Positions 1-8,400 of a DNA stretch of 64,000 bases are shown here, in pieces (the stretch's first letter is position 1; each line of letters begins with the position of its first letter). The notes beneath the pieces are model-generated. The model saw only the letters and a program-made list of their open reading frames with translations. It did not search any database and was not told the origin of the DNA. This stretch comes from Harmothoe impar (taxonomy: Eukaryota > Annelida > Polychaeta > Phyllodocida > Polynoidae). Made by a program: the position numbers and the translations under genes. The stretch is from NCBI GenBank assembly GCA_947462335.1, contig OX381710.1, positions 2,976,001 through 3,040,000 on the forward strand. The letters run 5' to 3'.

Positions 1-2
1 TG

Positions 3-3000
3 CAGACAATGTCGACTAGCAAAATCTGGACTTACATATTTAGTATTCAAGAAATTCTGCTTGTTACATATAGTCTTACCATATGAACTGTTACCTAACA
101 GTTTATACAAGTCAGACAAGATCTTGCAGTCAACATTCTCATCTCCTTTCCGTCTAGCTGCTGTCACTTCTTGCACAAAAGGTCTGAAAGTTTCTTCAGG
201 TGTGTATTGAACTAACAAGTGCACTTTGCTAACTACTAAACCTTTCTCTAGATACCACTTAAGTAACGGAGTACCTAGTAAAAGACCTGATCCATGGAAA
301 CTACCTATCAACTGTCTCTGAGGTTGACGCAGTTTCCCTACACTTTCTAGATAAGTTTTCATATGGTCACCTACATCTTCTTTGCTGACAAGAATGTTCT
401 TGAAAACTGGTGTCATTTCAGCAAAATATGGTTTGAGATGTTCAGGTGTGTGAATATCTACTTGAATCAACCCAAACACTGAACCACTTTTCACACCTTC
501 TATTATCTCAGCTTGACTCATCTTACCAGCTGAAGACGGTCTATTAACACTCCATTCAGGTTTCAGTTTCAAACACTGAGTGTTTTTTCGTAATTTGATC
601 CACTGACATTCATATTGTTCTACTACTGTGTAACCTAAACTTTTCAGATACAGAGTTACAGCAGCTGTTTTAGTAGAACGCTCTTCTATCCATTCCCGAC
701 CCTTCGTACTAGTCATCAATGTCTTGTTGATCTGACATGTATGACCATGCCAATAGCAACCGTGGAACTGATATATCAATTTACGATCAGGGACTATCCC
801 ATCTACTCTTTTACGCTGACTACCTACACTGACTTCACCATAGTTGTATTGATGTAAAATAGGTACTTTGTCTACTATAGCTCTGTAACGGAGCCATTCT
901 ACAGCTGAGTAACTGATTTGCTGACTGAGAACAGGCTTGAAATCATCTTCGTGACGTCTCACTACATAGAAACCTGTACAATGAGCTTCACCCATACATT
1001 TCAAGTACAAACTATTTGCATCTACTCCTAAAATGTGATCACACTTTTTACTCTCAACTCCATACTTACGCTCTCTTATTCTAGTTATACCACTACGATG
1101 GTGTCTGTGGAATATTATAGCAGGTCCACCAACTAAATTCTTTCTCAGTAAGTTGTGGACTTCTTTTTCATGATGTGAAAAGAGAACATAAGGTGTCGCA
1201 TTCAACTCAGTGTTCTGAAAGAGGAACTTCAAAGTCAAACCTGGAAGTGTCAAACCATCTTTGAACATGTCGACACTCCTTTCTATGAAGAACTTGCTAT
1301 GTTCATTTATAGCTCTGACAAATGGAGCTACATCTAAATTGTTATAGTACACTAAGTAGTCTTTCATTGTTTTCATTTTTTCTTTCACCCACACTTCTTT
1401 ACAGCTTCTATACTCAGCTTGAGTTATACCTTTCCCAGTCAGAGAGCTATAGAAACTTCTCCTAGGTGGGAGAGTTGTGTTATCTAATTTTCGGACATTG
1501 TCCATCCACTCATAAGGAAAAAAACCTTTCTCTGTGTCTTTCAAAAAAGCTTTCAAATAACTAGCGTAATTATAACCTGGAGCTAGATAGTTCACCATGT
1601 CTAAGAAGACTAACTGCTCAGTGTATACAGCAATGTACTGGTTGCACCTTTTTATAGTCGTCATAGGTTTCTTTTCTCTTTCTGAGAAGAAAGTGTGGAA
1701 GCTTCTCTTTATTAGATTTAAGTCATATCGACCTGAGTTAAAACCTACTACAGGTACTCTGTTCATATAAGCTGTCAGAGCTTGTTTAGCTCTGACGACA
1801 GGTGATAAATTATACTTACTTTTCTCTAACTTAGCAGCTTTCAAAGCTGCACTCTCTAACCTTTCCTCTTCAGCTTGCAGAGCATCTAGCTGATCTGTCA
1901 CTACTTTAAAACGCTCTCTGACACATTCACCTATTTCACAAGCTAACATATCTATGTACCCTAATACACGACTGACTAAGTCATCATTTTCCCTGTTACT
2001 CTCTCTGACAAAACACACTGGTTCTGTATAACCTGGAAAGTCACTAGCTACACTAGCAGACAGTGGTACATGATCTAACTCAAAAGTTGTGTTACAACTT
2101 TTCTCACCGTTCTTTACAAAATAACTTTCAAAGTCGAAAGCAATCTTATATGGGTATATCTTTAAGTGAGCAGGTGTATGTACACCTAGCTCACTCAACT
2201 TCTGAAATATAGTTCTACTAGGTTTGTACACACCCCCTTTGTATATAAATCGTACTTTAGTACAGTCTTTTGTTACAGCAGTGTGTCTCTTCAAGTTGTA
2301 ATTAGAAGAGAATGCTTTGTAACATTTTTCACAACTGTACACGCGCCCATATTTACACATGTCTACTATCAGACTCAAGTGGTTGCGGTACATGTTGAGA
2401 TTCAAGACTTTCTTGCTACTACAAAGCTTGCTACGCACTACAGTCACTTTATTAGTACTAGACAGCTTGAACACTCGTATGTCTATTTTGAATACTTTCT
2501 CTAATCTATCTAAATGACTTAAGAGAATACCTTTGAACTTTTTCTGACAAGTGTCTGGATAAGCTTCTTTGAAAAGCTCTACAGTTCTATCTAATGTTTT
2601 ATACAAGTGGTGTGACAAGCATCTAAAGAAACACAAGTTGTCTCTGTACACTCTCTTACTGTAAGAGTCTCGGTGGAAGTGTAACATACCTCTTTTCCTG
2701 AAACTAGGAGGGACACTCTCTAACTTACCTAAGAACACATTTGTAGGTCTAATATAAGTCAGATTCACATTCACATTACCTACTACTGTCCACTTTGTGT
2801 CAGGTCTACTTGTGTCAACTTTCACTTTACTTTTCAATAGATCTATGCAACTTTCAAAGCTCTCAGAGTTCTTAACTAAGAAGTAAGGGTCTTGATGGTC
2901 TTCACTGTCATAAAAAACTGAAGAGTTGTTAGCTGAAGCATGAAAATACATGACTCTTTGCTCAGCGTCTTCAGTGCAAGTCAAAATTCGACCAAAAGAC

Positions 3001-3353
3001 ACAGCTACTCTATAACTGTATAACTGGTTCTCATGTATAGCTCTGAGAGCTGTCACTATCTCACTCACTCCTTGATCAGATTCAAAAGTAGTTAATCTGA
3101 CGTTATATATAGCTTGTACACAACCTAACACAATTAAACCTTGACCTATCGATCTGAAATTTGATTTGTAATATTCTAAGAAAAGAGAGTTTTTCTCAAT
3201 CTCTTCAGGTAAAACTGTTTCACTAGAGAAGACTTCTCTCAAGCAAGTCTCTGAAGTACACAAGTTCTTACTACTGTTATGTATAGTAACTTGTCTAGGA
3301 ATTCTAGGTGCATTACACCGAATACAACTGATAGTATTCACGTGTCTATGCAT
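3..3353 (-). CDS. polB: Protein-primed family B DNA polymerase, C-terminus outside window, two compensating frame shifts
   Basis: Replicative polymerase of the element. The frame opens at ATG 3353-3351. An N-terminal CxxC pair is at residues 10-13 and a C2HC zinc-finger-like motif uses C341, C344, H357 and C364. Exonuclease motif I is the D407/E409 pair in AFDFESY, motif II is FNSGRYD near N539, and motif III is YYNNLDVAPF near residue 673. The FHGCYWHGH motif typical of Maverick polymerases is near 862. Polymerase motif A is DANSLY at D778 and motif B is GNSSYG at N1088. Motif C lies beyond the left edge. The frame is not continuous: it meets TGA at 1376-1374, the conserved exo III stretch lies in another frame for about 57 bases, and the first frame then resumes and stays open to the edge. 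Both shifts sit at homopolymer runs (near 1377-1381 and 1318-1321), so sequencing error and real decay are both possible. Confidence 0.93.
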   Translation of the reverse strand, partial: MHRHVNTISCIRCNAPRIPRQVTIHNSSKNLCTSETCLREVFSSETVLPEEIEKNSLFLEYYKSNFRSIGQGLIVLGCVQAIYNVRLTTFESDQGVSEIVTALRAIHENQLYSYRVAVSFGRILTCTEDAEQRVMYFHASANNSSVFYDSEDHQDPYFLVKNSESFESCIDLLKSKVKVDTSRPDTKWTVVGNVNVNLTYIRPTNVFLGKLESVPPSFRKRGMLHFHRDSYSKRVYRDNLCFFRCLSHHLYKTLDRTVELFKEAYPDTCQKKFKGILLSHLDRLEKVFKIDIRVFKLSSTNKVTVVRSKLCSSKKVLNLNMYRNHLSLIVDMCKYGRVYSCEKCYKAFSSNYNLKRHTAVTKDCTKVRFIYKGGVYKPSRTIFQKLSELGVHTPAHLKIYPYKIAFDFESYFVKNGEKSCNTTFELDHVPLSASVASDFPGYTEPVCFVRESNRENDDLVSRVLGYIDMLACEIGECVRERFKVVTDQLDALQAEEERLESAALKAAKLEKSKYNLSPVVRAKQALTAYMNRVPVVGFNSGRYDLNLIKRSFHTFFSEREKKPMTTIKRCNQYIAVYTEQLVFLDMVNYLAPGYNYASYLKAFLKDTEKGFFPYEWMDNVRKLDNTTLPPRRSFYSSLTGKGITQAEYRSCKEVWVKEKMKTMKDYLVYYNNLDVAPFVRAINEHSKFFIERSVDMFKDGLTLPGLTLKFLFQNTELNATPYVLFSHHEKEVHNLLRKNLVGGPAIIFHRHHRSGITRIRERKYGVESKKCDHILGVDANSLYLKCMGEAHCTGFYVVRRHEDDFKPVLSQQISYSAVEWLRYRAIVDKVPILHQYNYGEVSVGSQRKRVDGIVPDRKLIYQFHGCYWHGHTCQINKTLMTSTKGREWIEERSTKTAAVTLYLKSLGYTVVEQYECQWIKLRKNTQCLKLKPEWSVNRPSSAGKMSQAEIIEGVKSGSVFGLIQVDIHTPEHLKPYFAEMTPVFKNILVSKEDVGDHMKTYLESVGKLRQPQRQLIGSFHGSGLLLGTPLLKWYLEKGLVVSKVHLLVQYTPEETFRPFVQEVTAARRKGDENVDCKILSDLYKLLGNSSYGKTICNKQNFLNTKYVSPDFASRHCL

Positions 3354-3436
3354 TTTAAAAACTCTACAGATATACACTCTCTCCTTCTTTTTTTTCTTTC
3401 CTTTTTTCCACTAAAACATACTCACTAACAAACAAG

Positions 3437-3464
3437 CAGACAGACAGACAGACAGACAGACACA
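3437..3464. repeat. (CAGA)n microsatellite between polB and the next gene
   Basis: About seven CAGA units lie in the 190-base spacer 3354-3544, upstream of the polymerase start on the minus strand. The rest of the spacer is T-rich (read on the plus strand near 3381-3411) with no open frame of its own. Confidence 0.85.
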
Positions 3465-3544
3465 TAATGCAAAGAATTTACAGCCCTATCAATACAGTGT
3501 TGAGGAACCTTACAACTGATGTAATTTAATTGTTGAGCACTCAC

Positions 3545-4762
3545 CTAATCAGTCTCATCGCAAGTGGTAACACCTCTGTAAAAGTTCTTGTCACTCTCCA
3601 GCATCGGCCCAACACGTTCCAGTATGTCTTTGATCGTGTTGACAGTCACCGTGTACCCACAGTGTATTGGGCTTGTTGTTGCTTGACCTGCCGGCAGCGC
3701 TTTATCCATTTCTTCTACGTACGACGACGTTCCGATGTGGATCTTAGGTTGTCCCCTGTAGAGGTTGACTAAGACACCTGTGTGTTTGACAGGGTTGTCT
3801 AAGTAGTTCAGATAGTTCTGGACTGCTGGCGCTCCTTTCTTGGCTTCTTCTTTAATCCTGTCATAGTTCTCTATGATAGATTTGCTCTGGTAGAAGAGCC
3901 CTCTGAAGTCGTTTGCCCGTAAGTTGACGCGCCTCTCATAAGGCTTGTTCAAATATTGCCTTATTGAGACGCCACTGATGAAGGGGAGCTTGTATACTTC
4001 AACCAGCGTGCATGTATCCCCAGGTGGGTAGAAGAGTTGGTCAGGAACAATGCTACCTTCGGCTTGTTGAGATGGGAAACCAAACCGACTAGGCCACTTC
4101 TCACCAGTCAAAGGGACTATGCGGAAGTTAGCTAGCTTAGACCCAACTTTCTTGGATCCATTCCTCGGCGGAAGCGGTGTCACAACAGCAGTAGCAACCG
4201 TAGATTGGGAAGTAACACTTCCCACACCAGCCTTTGCAGCACGTGCAGCAGCTGCAGCTACAGTAGCCACACTCTTGGTGTACTTTCGCTTCTTTTTTTT
4301 TTCAACAACTGCTTCTGGCTGAATCTGTGGAGATGGACCTCTTTTAGTAGCAGTCGTCACGCCCTTGGGAGGATTCACTTCACCACTTGTGTCACCTACT
4401 ACTCTTGAGTAGTACTCATCCGTGACTACTGTAGCTTCCCCGTTGATGACGACGACAGTGTCGGTCAAGCCAGGAGTGATGACGGCCCCGGCACTATCCC
4501 TCACTACAATGTCAGCTGGTACAGCTGTAGTGACAGGTGAGGAAGGTGGCGCACAGCGTCCTTCAGCTTCAGCTTTCTGGAACCACTCATCTAGTACTTC
4601 ATTCAAGTCGTGCCCGATGATTTCACCTTCTTCTACTTCGTCCTCTGTCAAGTCGATGACGATTGGCGTACTGGGTCGAAGTATCTCATCACCAGTCAAG
4701 TCGATGATGACTGGAGGAGTAGTGGCAATGGGAAGAGCTCCATTGCCTCGGCCCACGGGCAT
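3545..4762 (-). CDS. Accessory protein with tandem SUMO-interaction-like motifs and possible PC4-like domain
   Basis: 405 residues, not identified as a named family. The N-terminus carries two closely spaced copies of a SUMO-interaction-like motif, VIIDLT at 18-23 and IVIDLT at 34-39, each followed by acidic residues. A long Ser/Thr/Val/Ala-rich linker follows, with a basic cluster KKKKRK at 155-160 that could be a nuclear localisation signal and an Ala-rich stretch around 169-177. The C-terminal third looks folded. Residues about 264-303 (VSIRQY, then RRVNLRANDF and a helix) resemble the single-stranded-DNA-binding PC4/p15 coactivator pattern, but this is by eye. The start at 4762 lies 18 bases after the stop of the upstream minus-strand gene, so both probably come from one leftward transcript. 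A nuclear role in viral DNA handling or host-factor recruitment is an inference. Confidence 0.75.
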   Translation of the reverse strand: MPVGRGNGALPIATTPPVIIDLTGDEILRPSTPIVIDLTEDEVEEGEIIGHDLNEVLDEWFQKAEAEGRCAPPSSPVTTAVPADIVVRDSAGAVITPGLTDTVVVINGEATVVTDEYYSRVVGDTSGEVNPPKGVTTATKRGPSPQIQPEAVVEKKKKRKYTKSVATVAAAAARAAKAGVGSVTSQSTVATAVVTPLPPRNGSKKVGSKLANFRIVPLTGEKWPSRFGFPSQQAEGSIVPDQLFYPPGDTCTLVEVYKLPFISGVSIRQYLNKPYERRVNLRANDFRGLFYQSKSIIENYDRIKEEAKKGAPAVQNYLNYLDNPVKHTGVLVNLYRGQPKIHIGTSSYVEEMDKALPAGQATTSPIHCGYTVTVNTIKDILERVGPMLESDKNFYRGVTTCDETD

Positions 4763-4780
4763 GACGTGTGACAGGGTCTG

Positions 4781-5077
4781 CTAAGTGAGGACATCTTGGG
4801 GTGGTTCAGGGTTGCTGAAGCTTGTAGAGCTCAAAGCTGGTGCTGACGTAGATACATCACGGTCCAGTACGCCAGTGGAAGGAGCCAGCATGCAGTCCAG
4901 ATCGTGATGTAACCCCAAGATAGCTGCACTCTGCTCTTCAGGTGTACTTGGACGATGAATCCACTGTACTTCATTGCTCACTGTAGGAGGTATCTCCACA
5001 GAAACGTCCAGAACTAAGTTCTTGCTCTTAGCTACTTTAGAACTCTTCTTAGAGCTCTTGTTGCTAGCAGACCGCAT
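4781..5077 (-). CDS. Small unidentified protein, first gene of the leftward unit
   Basis: 98 residues and not recognised. The first 20 residues are rich in Lys and Ser (SNKSSKKSSKVAKSK), like a basic nuclear signal. The middle is mixed, with one Trp at about residue 39. The C-terminal 40 residues are Ser/Thr/Pro-rich and probably disordered. It is the gene nearest the intergenic promoter region and ends 18 bases before the 405-residue gene. The two could form a single transcription unit, or be one ancestral gene split by a shift; nothing decides this. Coding status rests on position and a clean frame in a gene-dense region. Confidence 0.5.
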   Translation of the reverse strand: MRSASNKSSKKSSKVAKSKNLVLDVSVEIPPTVSNEVQWIHRPSTPEEQSAAILGLHHDLDCMLAPSTGVLDRDVSTSAPALSSTSFSNPEPPQDVLT

Positions 5078-5818
5078 CCTAAACTAAAACAGTTAGTTTT
5101 GTAGAAGTTGAAAAGTAGAGGCAGCGTGTAGAGTGGCAGGTGTAGAGTAGAGTAGTCGTCACAGTTGAGCAGCTCAGGAGCGGTTTGATTTCAACTGAGC
5201 AAATCAAGGGGTATATATACTAATTTTACTGAGAACGATTGTCAAACGTTGTCACACGTTTGTTGAACGACAATAGACGAACATTTGACGTCTGACATTT
5301 TTTTCATATTTCATCTCTAATTGTTATTGTACGACAATTATACGCACATGTCACTATAGTAAAGCACTAGGCTGAGTTTAGATACAATGTATCTTTATCA
5401 ACCACACTACATAAATAAGCACGGGATAACCCATAACAGACTGGTGCTTCTGCGGAGAGCAAAACAAAAAGTTGAAAAACAACAGTTGGAAATGTGAACT
5501 CTATTCAGATAGCACAGTGGCTGTCAGCTGGATGGGGCGTTGCAACATAAAAGGAACGTTCATGAATGCTGTATCTTATACTACACTTTTCAAGATGAAA
5601 AAATATAAATACAGTCTAAATTTTTTTTAAACTTATTATATGATTGACAAGTTTGAAGGTGAAGTTTACATTTTCTTCTTGACGTTTATTTGAAAGATTT
5701 TCGTTCAAGTGAGTTAATTTGTGAACACTACTTTTCTAGAGAGGGTGGGGGAAACGATTAGTGTACGTTGAAAACAACCGGCTGTGATCAGATTCAAACT
5801 GAGCAGCTCTGAGACAAC
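5078..5818. promoter_or_regulatory. Divergent promoter region of the Maverick
   Basis: A 741-base gap separates the leftward and rightward gene sets. A palindromic TATA-like box GTATATATAC at 5212-5221 could serve the leftward genes (start 5077). A second TATA-like box TATAAAT at 5604-5610 points toward the rightward gene at 5819. The rest is AT-rich without a convincing open frame. The boxes are seen; promoter activity is inferred. Confidence 0.55.
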
Positions 5819-6511
5819 ATGTCCAGTGCAGCTTGTACACCTCTACCGATTTCACTCAGCACTAAACACAGGCGGTCAGTTTGGGAGTTCATTTCAGACG
5901 TCAAGAGTGGAGTAGAGACTGGTGAGGAAAAGCAGTTGTTCAGATATTGTCCTGAAGAGTACATCAGAGATAGTTACATACCTCCAAATTTAGATTTTTC
6001 AAATTGTTTTCTGCATAACAACACGACTCCCATAAATGCTAGTAGTCCTTCTCTCAAGAAGTTCATAACTAGTTCTACTGGGAAAGCTACTCAATCTGAA
6101 GTAGTGAGTAACGTGTTACTGCTAGTTTCTAAGTTACAGCACAGTGTAACTTCTCATAGTGTAGTAGCTTCAGCTATCAACTTTCAAAAATGTAGGACGA
6201 AACCCTACTTCAAAATTAATCAGCTCGAATCACACCAGCTGGGAAATTCCGTGTTCATCTCTACGAGTATGGTACATGGCTTAATCAAGCACACAGTATC
6301 AGCTCCTGACAAGATAACACGTGCTAAATACTCTTCAGATCGGTTTTTGTATGAAAGAGCATACAAGACTGAGATTGGACACAATGCAAACGGGTGTTGT
6401 CACGTTGTAAGAGTAGTTGTACAACGTTGTCAAAACCCTACTCTACTGTGCCAAGGAGTCTTGTATGAACTGGTGACAGCCTTTCCAACTCAATCCTTCT
6501 CCCCTAACTGA
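5819..6511 (+). CDS. Unidentified Maverick protein, 230 residues
   Basis: I do not recognise this protein. It is mixed alpha/beta in appearance, without signal peptide, membrane segment or low-complexity run. Seven Cys are scattered and no paired metal-binding pattern is obvious; the most conspicuous is GCCHVVRVVVQRC near residues 192-204, a beta-like segment bounded by cysteines. The start at 5819 is the first ATG of the frame, in the context ACAACATG. It is the first rightward gene and is separated by about 260 bases, with its own poly(A) signal, from the next one, so it is likely a separate early-type transcription unit. Its position beside the polymerase side of the element is that of the lineage-specific accessory genes seen in such elements. 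Confidence 0.7.
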   Translation: MSSAACTPLPISLSTKHRRSVWEFISDVKSGVETGEEKQLFRYCPEEYIRDSYIPPNLDFSNCFLHNNTTPINASSPSLKKFITSSTGKATQSEVVSNVLLLVSKLQHSVTSHSVVASAINFQKCRTKPYFKINQLESHQLGNSVFISTSMVHGLIKHTVSAPDKITRAKYSSDRFLYERAYKTEIGHNANGCCHVVRVVVQRCQNPTLLCQGVLYELVTAFPTQSFSPN

Positions 6512-6558
6512 TGAAAAAAAAACCTTGACCAATAGTCTATTAGATGCTTCACAAAAAA

Positions 6559-6564
6559 AATAAA
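6559..6564 (+). terminator. Poly(A) signal AATAAA after the 5819 gene
   Basis: AATAAA lies 48 bases after the stop at 6511, inside an A-rich run. Confidence 0.6.
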
Positions 6565-6605
6565 AAAGTGAAAAAAAGGTATAGGTGTACTAACAAACTA
6601 ACTCT

Positions 6606-6628
6606 GGTCTCTCATATATTGAGAGACC
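6606..6628. repeat. Perfect short hairpin
   Basis: GGTCTCTCA and TGAGAGACC form a 9-bp stem around a TATAT loop, between the poly(A) signal at 6559 and the next TATA box. It is a possible transcript-end structure; function unknown. Confidence 0.6.
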
Positions 6629-6717
6629 CCCCTTCAAACTGTCACTCTACTTCTTAAAAATTTTACATGCACACTGTGTTTTAAACGGTTAGTTGTCAAG
6701 TCATAAATCACTCAGAG

Positions 6718-6723
6718 TATATA
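6718..6723 (+). promoter_or_regulatory. TATA box of the 6772 gene
   Basis: TATATA lies 54 bases upstream of the ATG at 6772, a spacing that fits a very short leader. Confidence 0.55.
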
Positions 6724-6771
6724 GGGTCGTGTAAGTGCACTCACTCATTCAAACGACCTTTCAACGTCATC

Positions 6772-7425
6772 ATGAAGACAGCTCACGACCTCTACACGCT
6801 AGTTAAAGCTAGATACCCTGAAGACGAGTTAGTATTACAGTATGTGTGTGAAAGAAAAGAGTCTGTCACATGCACTGTAAAAACTTTACAGTACATTTTC
6901 AATCATTTCAAACAGACTTTAGAGCATAGGAAATGGTTGTATTACACTTGGGTTCTGCTAAGTGATAGCTTCAATGAGAGTGAAGCTAAATGTATAGACA
7001 AGTTGATAATGAAGCACGACTTGTCTAAGTTTTCAGCTGTAGAAGCTGTTGGATACGGGTGGAAGTTTGGCCGCCTTAAGAGTTCAAAACCTCTCAAGAA
7101 CTCTGACCACCTTGCAATGTGGGAATCAGCGCTGAAACATCACTACGCAAACAACCCTCATCATCCTCAGTACCACTCTAATCAAGACATGCCGACACAT
7201 TACTTGTTAGAGAGTATCATAGACATGCTAGGTTGTCGGCTTCAAAGGAACTTAGCAGGTCGTTCAGATTTGAAAGTAGAAGACATTTTCAAAATCCCAG
7301 ATACGTATCTAGAACGTTACACTGAAGCAGACAGACATAGAGTTAAAACTTATTTAAGTCAGTGGGAGCGTGATATTACAACGTCCCCTCATCGTAGTGG
7401 TTTAGCGCTCAGAATGTTATTGTAA
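6772..7425 (+). CDS. HD-like (DUF5662-type) putative metal-dependent hydrolase
   Basis: 217 residues. The pattern is a His/Asp-rich metal-site signature: HDLSKF at 82-87, then HH at 123-124, NPHHP at 128-132, H135, and a downstream acidic helix with E147 and D151. The HDxSKF...HHxxNxHHP...E..D order is that of DUF5662, a family I know from phages and large DNA viruses that resembles HD phosphohydrolases. The substrate is not established. The ATG follows the TATA box by 54 bases in the context ATCATGA. A nucleotide-metabolism or nucleic-acid-processing role is an inference. No break is seen; the frame ends 350 bases before the Death-domain frame. Confidence 0.7.
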   Translation: MKTAHDLYTLVKARYPEDELVLQYVCERKESVTCTVKTLQYIFNHFKQTLEHRKWLYYTWVLLSDSFNESEAKCIDKLIMKHDLSKFSAVEAVGYGWKFGRLKSSKPLKNSDHLAMWESALKHHYANNPHHPQYHSNQDMPTHYLLESIIDMLGCRLQRNLAGRSDLKVEDIFKIPDTYLERYTEADRHRVKTYLSQWERDITTSPHRSGLALRMLL

Positions 7426-7622
7426 ACACTCTGATAAAAAAGTGAAACGTTAGTGCATCGTATAGAGTTGGGTGGGGTGGGGGGTGTGTATAGTATTAGC
7501 ATAGGGTGTATGGGGTGGGGGCACCCCTCTAGTGTGAAATGGATAGGGGGGCGAGGAGTTCGAACTCAGAACGTTTTGCATACTCTTTACACGATTTCCC
7601 TACATATTCTAGTCTAAAGAGC

Positions 7623-7632
7623 TATATAAAAG
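7623..7632 (+). promoter_or_regulatory. TATA box upstream of the Death-domain gene
   Basis: TATATAAAAG is a strong TATA match. It lies inside a frame that runs from 7539, which argues that the true start is downstream, either at ATG 7711 (context ATCATGG) or at ATG 7776. Confidence 0.65.
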
Positions 7633-7710
7633 CTCCCCCTAACCTACAACACCCCATACAACGCTCTACCTACCTACCTGCCTGTCTACTCCTTCACACA
7701 CTCACTCATC

Positions 7711-7785
7711 ATGGCAGATTTCAATTTAGTAGTACCTGTATCATCATTCTTCAAAGGAGAGCCTTACCAGACGCTATGCTACTGA
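7711..7785 (+). other. Short leader frame (24 codons) ahead of the Death-domain frame
   Basis: The ATG at 7711 has the best context near the TATA box (A at -3, G at +4) but its frame ends at TGA 7783-7785, overlapping the ATG at 7776 of the Death-domain frame. It may be an upstream frame, or the original N-terminus separated by a frame shift. Confidence 0.45.
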
Positions 7786-8387
7786 AAATAAGTAGTAAGT
7801 TGCCGACATCAGATTACATACGGTTAGGTTCATACCTCAAAGTGAACTTGAAGGACATGGGATATCTCAGTTGTGAGAGAAGTGTCATAACTCAAGCTAG
7901 AGAAATGTTCACTACTTGGTACCAGAAAAGTTGTACTACTAGGTGGAAGGAACTAGCAGACGCCTTGGAAGAATCTTACCGTATGGACCTCATCCAATTC
8001 TCACGTGAGTACATGGACAAGCATGACATGTGGGATGGCTTAGAGAGTGGAGACATGGAGTGGAAAGTGCAGAAATATTTCTCTCTTTTAGCTGAGCTCT
8101 GCCCTAGAGACTGGAAGACCATAGGGATCTACTTAGGGTTGACTTCTCATGAACTAGCTTTCATCTCTCAACCTGTACCTTCTGACAGAACTGTCAAGAA
8201 CCCTGTCTATGAAGTGCTGAGAGCTTGGAAGTACAACGAGACGTCTGAGCCTATGGCTCTGATGAAAGTGTTGCAAGACGACATGGGTCGCAGCGACGTC
8301 GCAATGTATGTTCAAGGGTTGTATGCAGCTGTACCCAAAGACATAAAAGTGAGCTGTGTCACTCCAGTGTTGACCACTCTCGTCTGA
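7776..8387 (+). CDS. Tandem Death-domain protein
   Basis: 203 residues if started at 7776; the open frame extends back to 7539, but that part covers the TATA box and looks non-coding. Two repeats fit the Death-domain fold. The first (about 1-78) has KLPTSDYIRLGSYL, an EMFTTWYQ helix and WKELADALE. The second (about 95-182) is clearer: DWKTIGIYLGL, then YEVLRAWKY, then ALMKVLQDDMGRSDVAMYV. The W..I...LGL / L..W / L...L....R.D.A spacing is the classic signature. Death domains mediate homotypic assembly in apoptosis and NF-kB signalling in animals, so interference with or sensing of host death signalling is an inference. The ATPase gene begins 13 bases after the stop. A single Death-fold domain or another helical bundle cannot be excluded without structure prediction. 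Confidence 0.75.
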   Translation: MLLKISSKLPTSDYIRLGSYLKVNLKDMGYLSCERSVITQAREMFTTWYQKSCTTRWKELADALEESYRMDLIQFSREYMDKHDMWDGLESGDMEWKVQKYFSLLAELCPRDWKTIGIYLGLTSHELAFISQPVPSDRTVKNPVYEVLRAWKYNETSEPMALMKVLQDDMGRSDVAMYVQGLYAAVPKDIKVSCVTPVLTTLV

Positions 8388-8400
8388 TCACTGCACTAAG

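Noticed and set aside
4119..4784. Plus-strand frames of 67-120 codons opposite the 405-residue gene
   Set aside because: Antisense shadows of the minus-strand gene, with no independent evidence.
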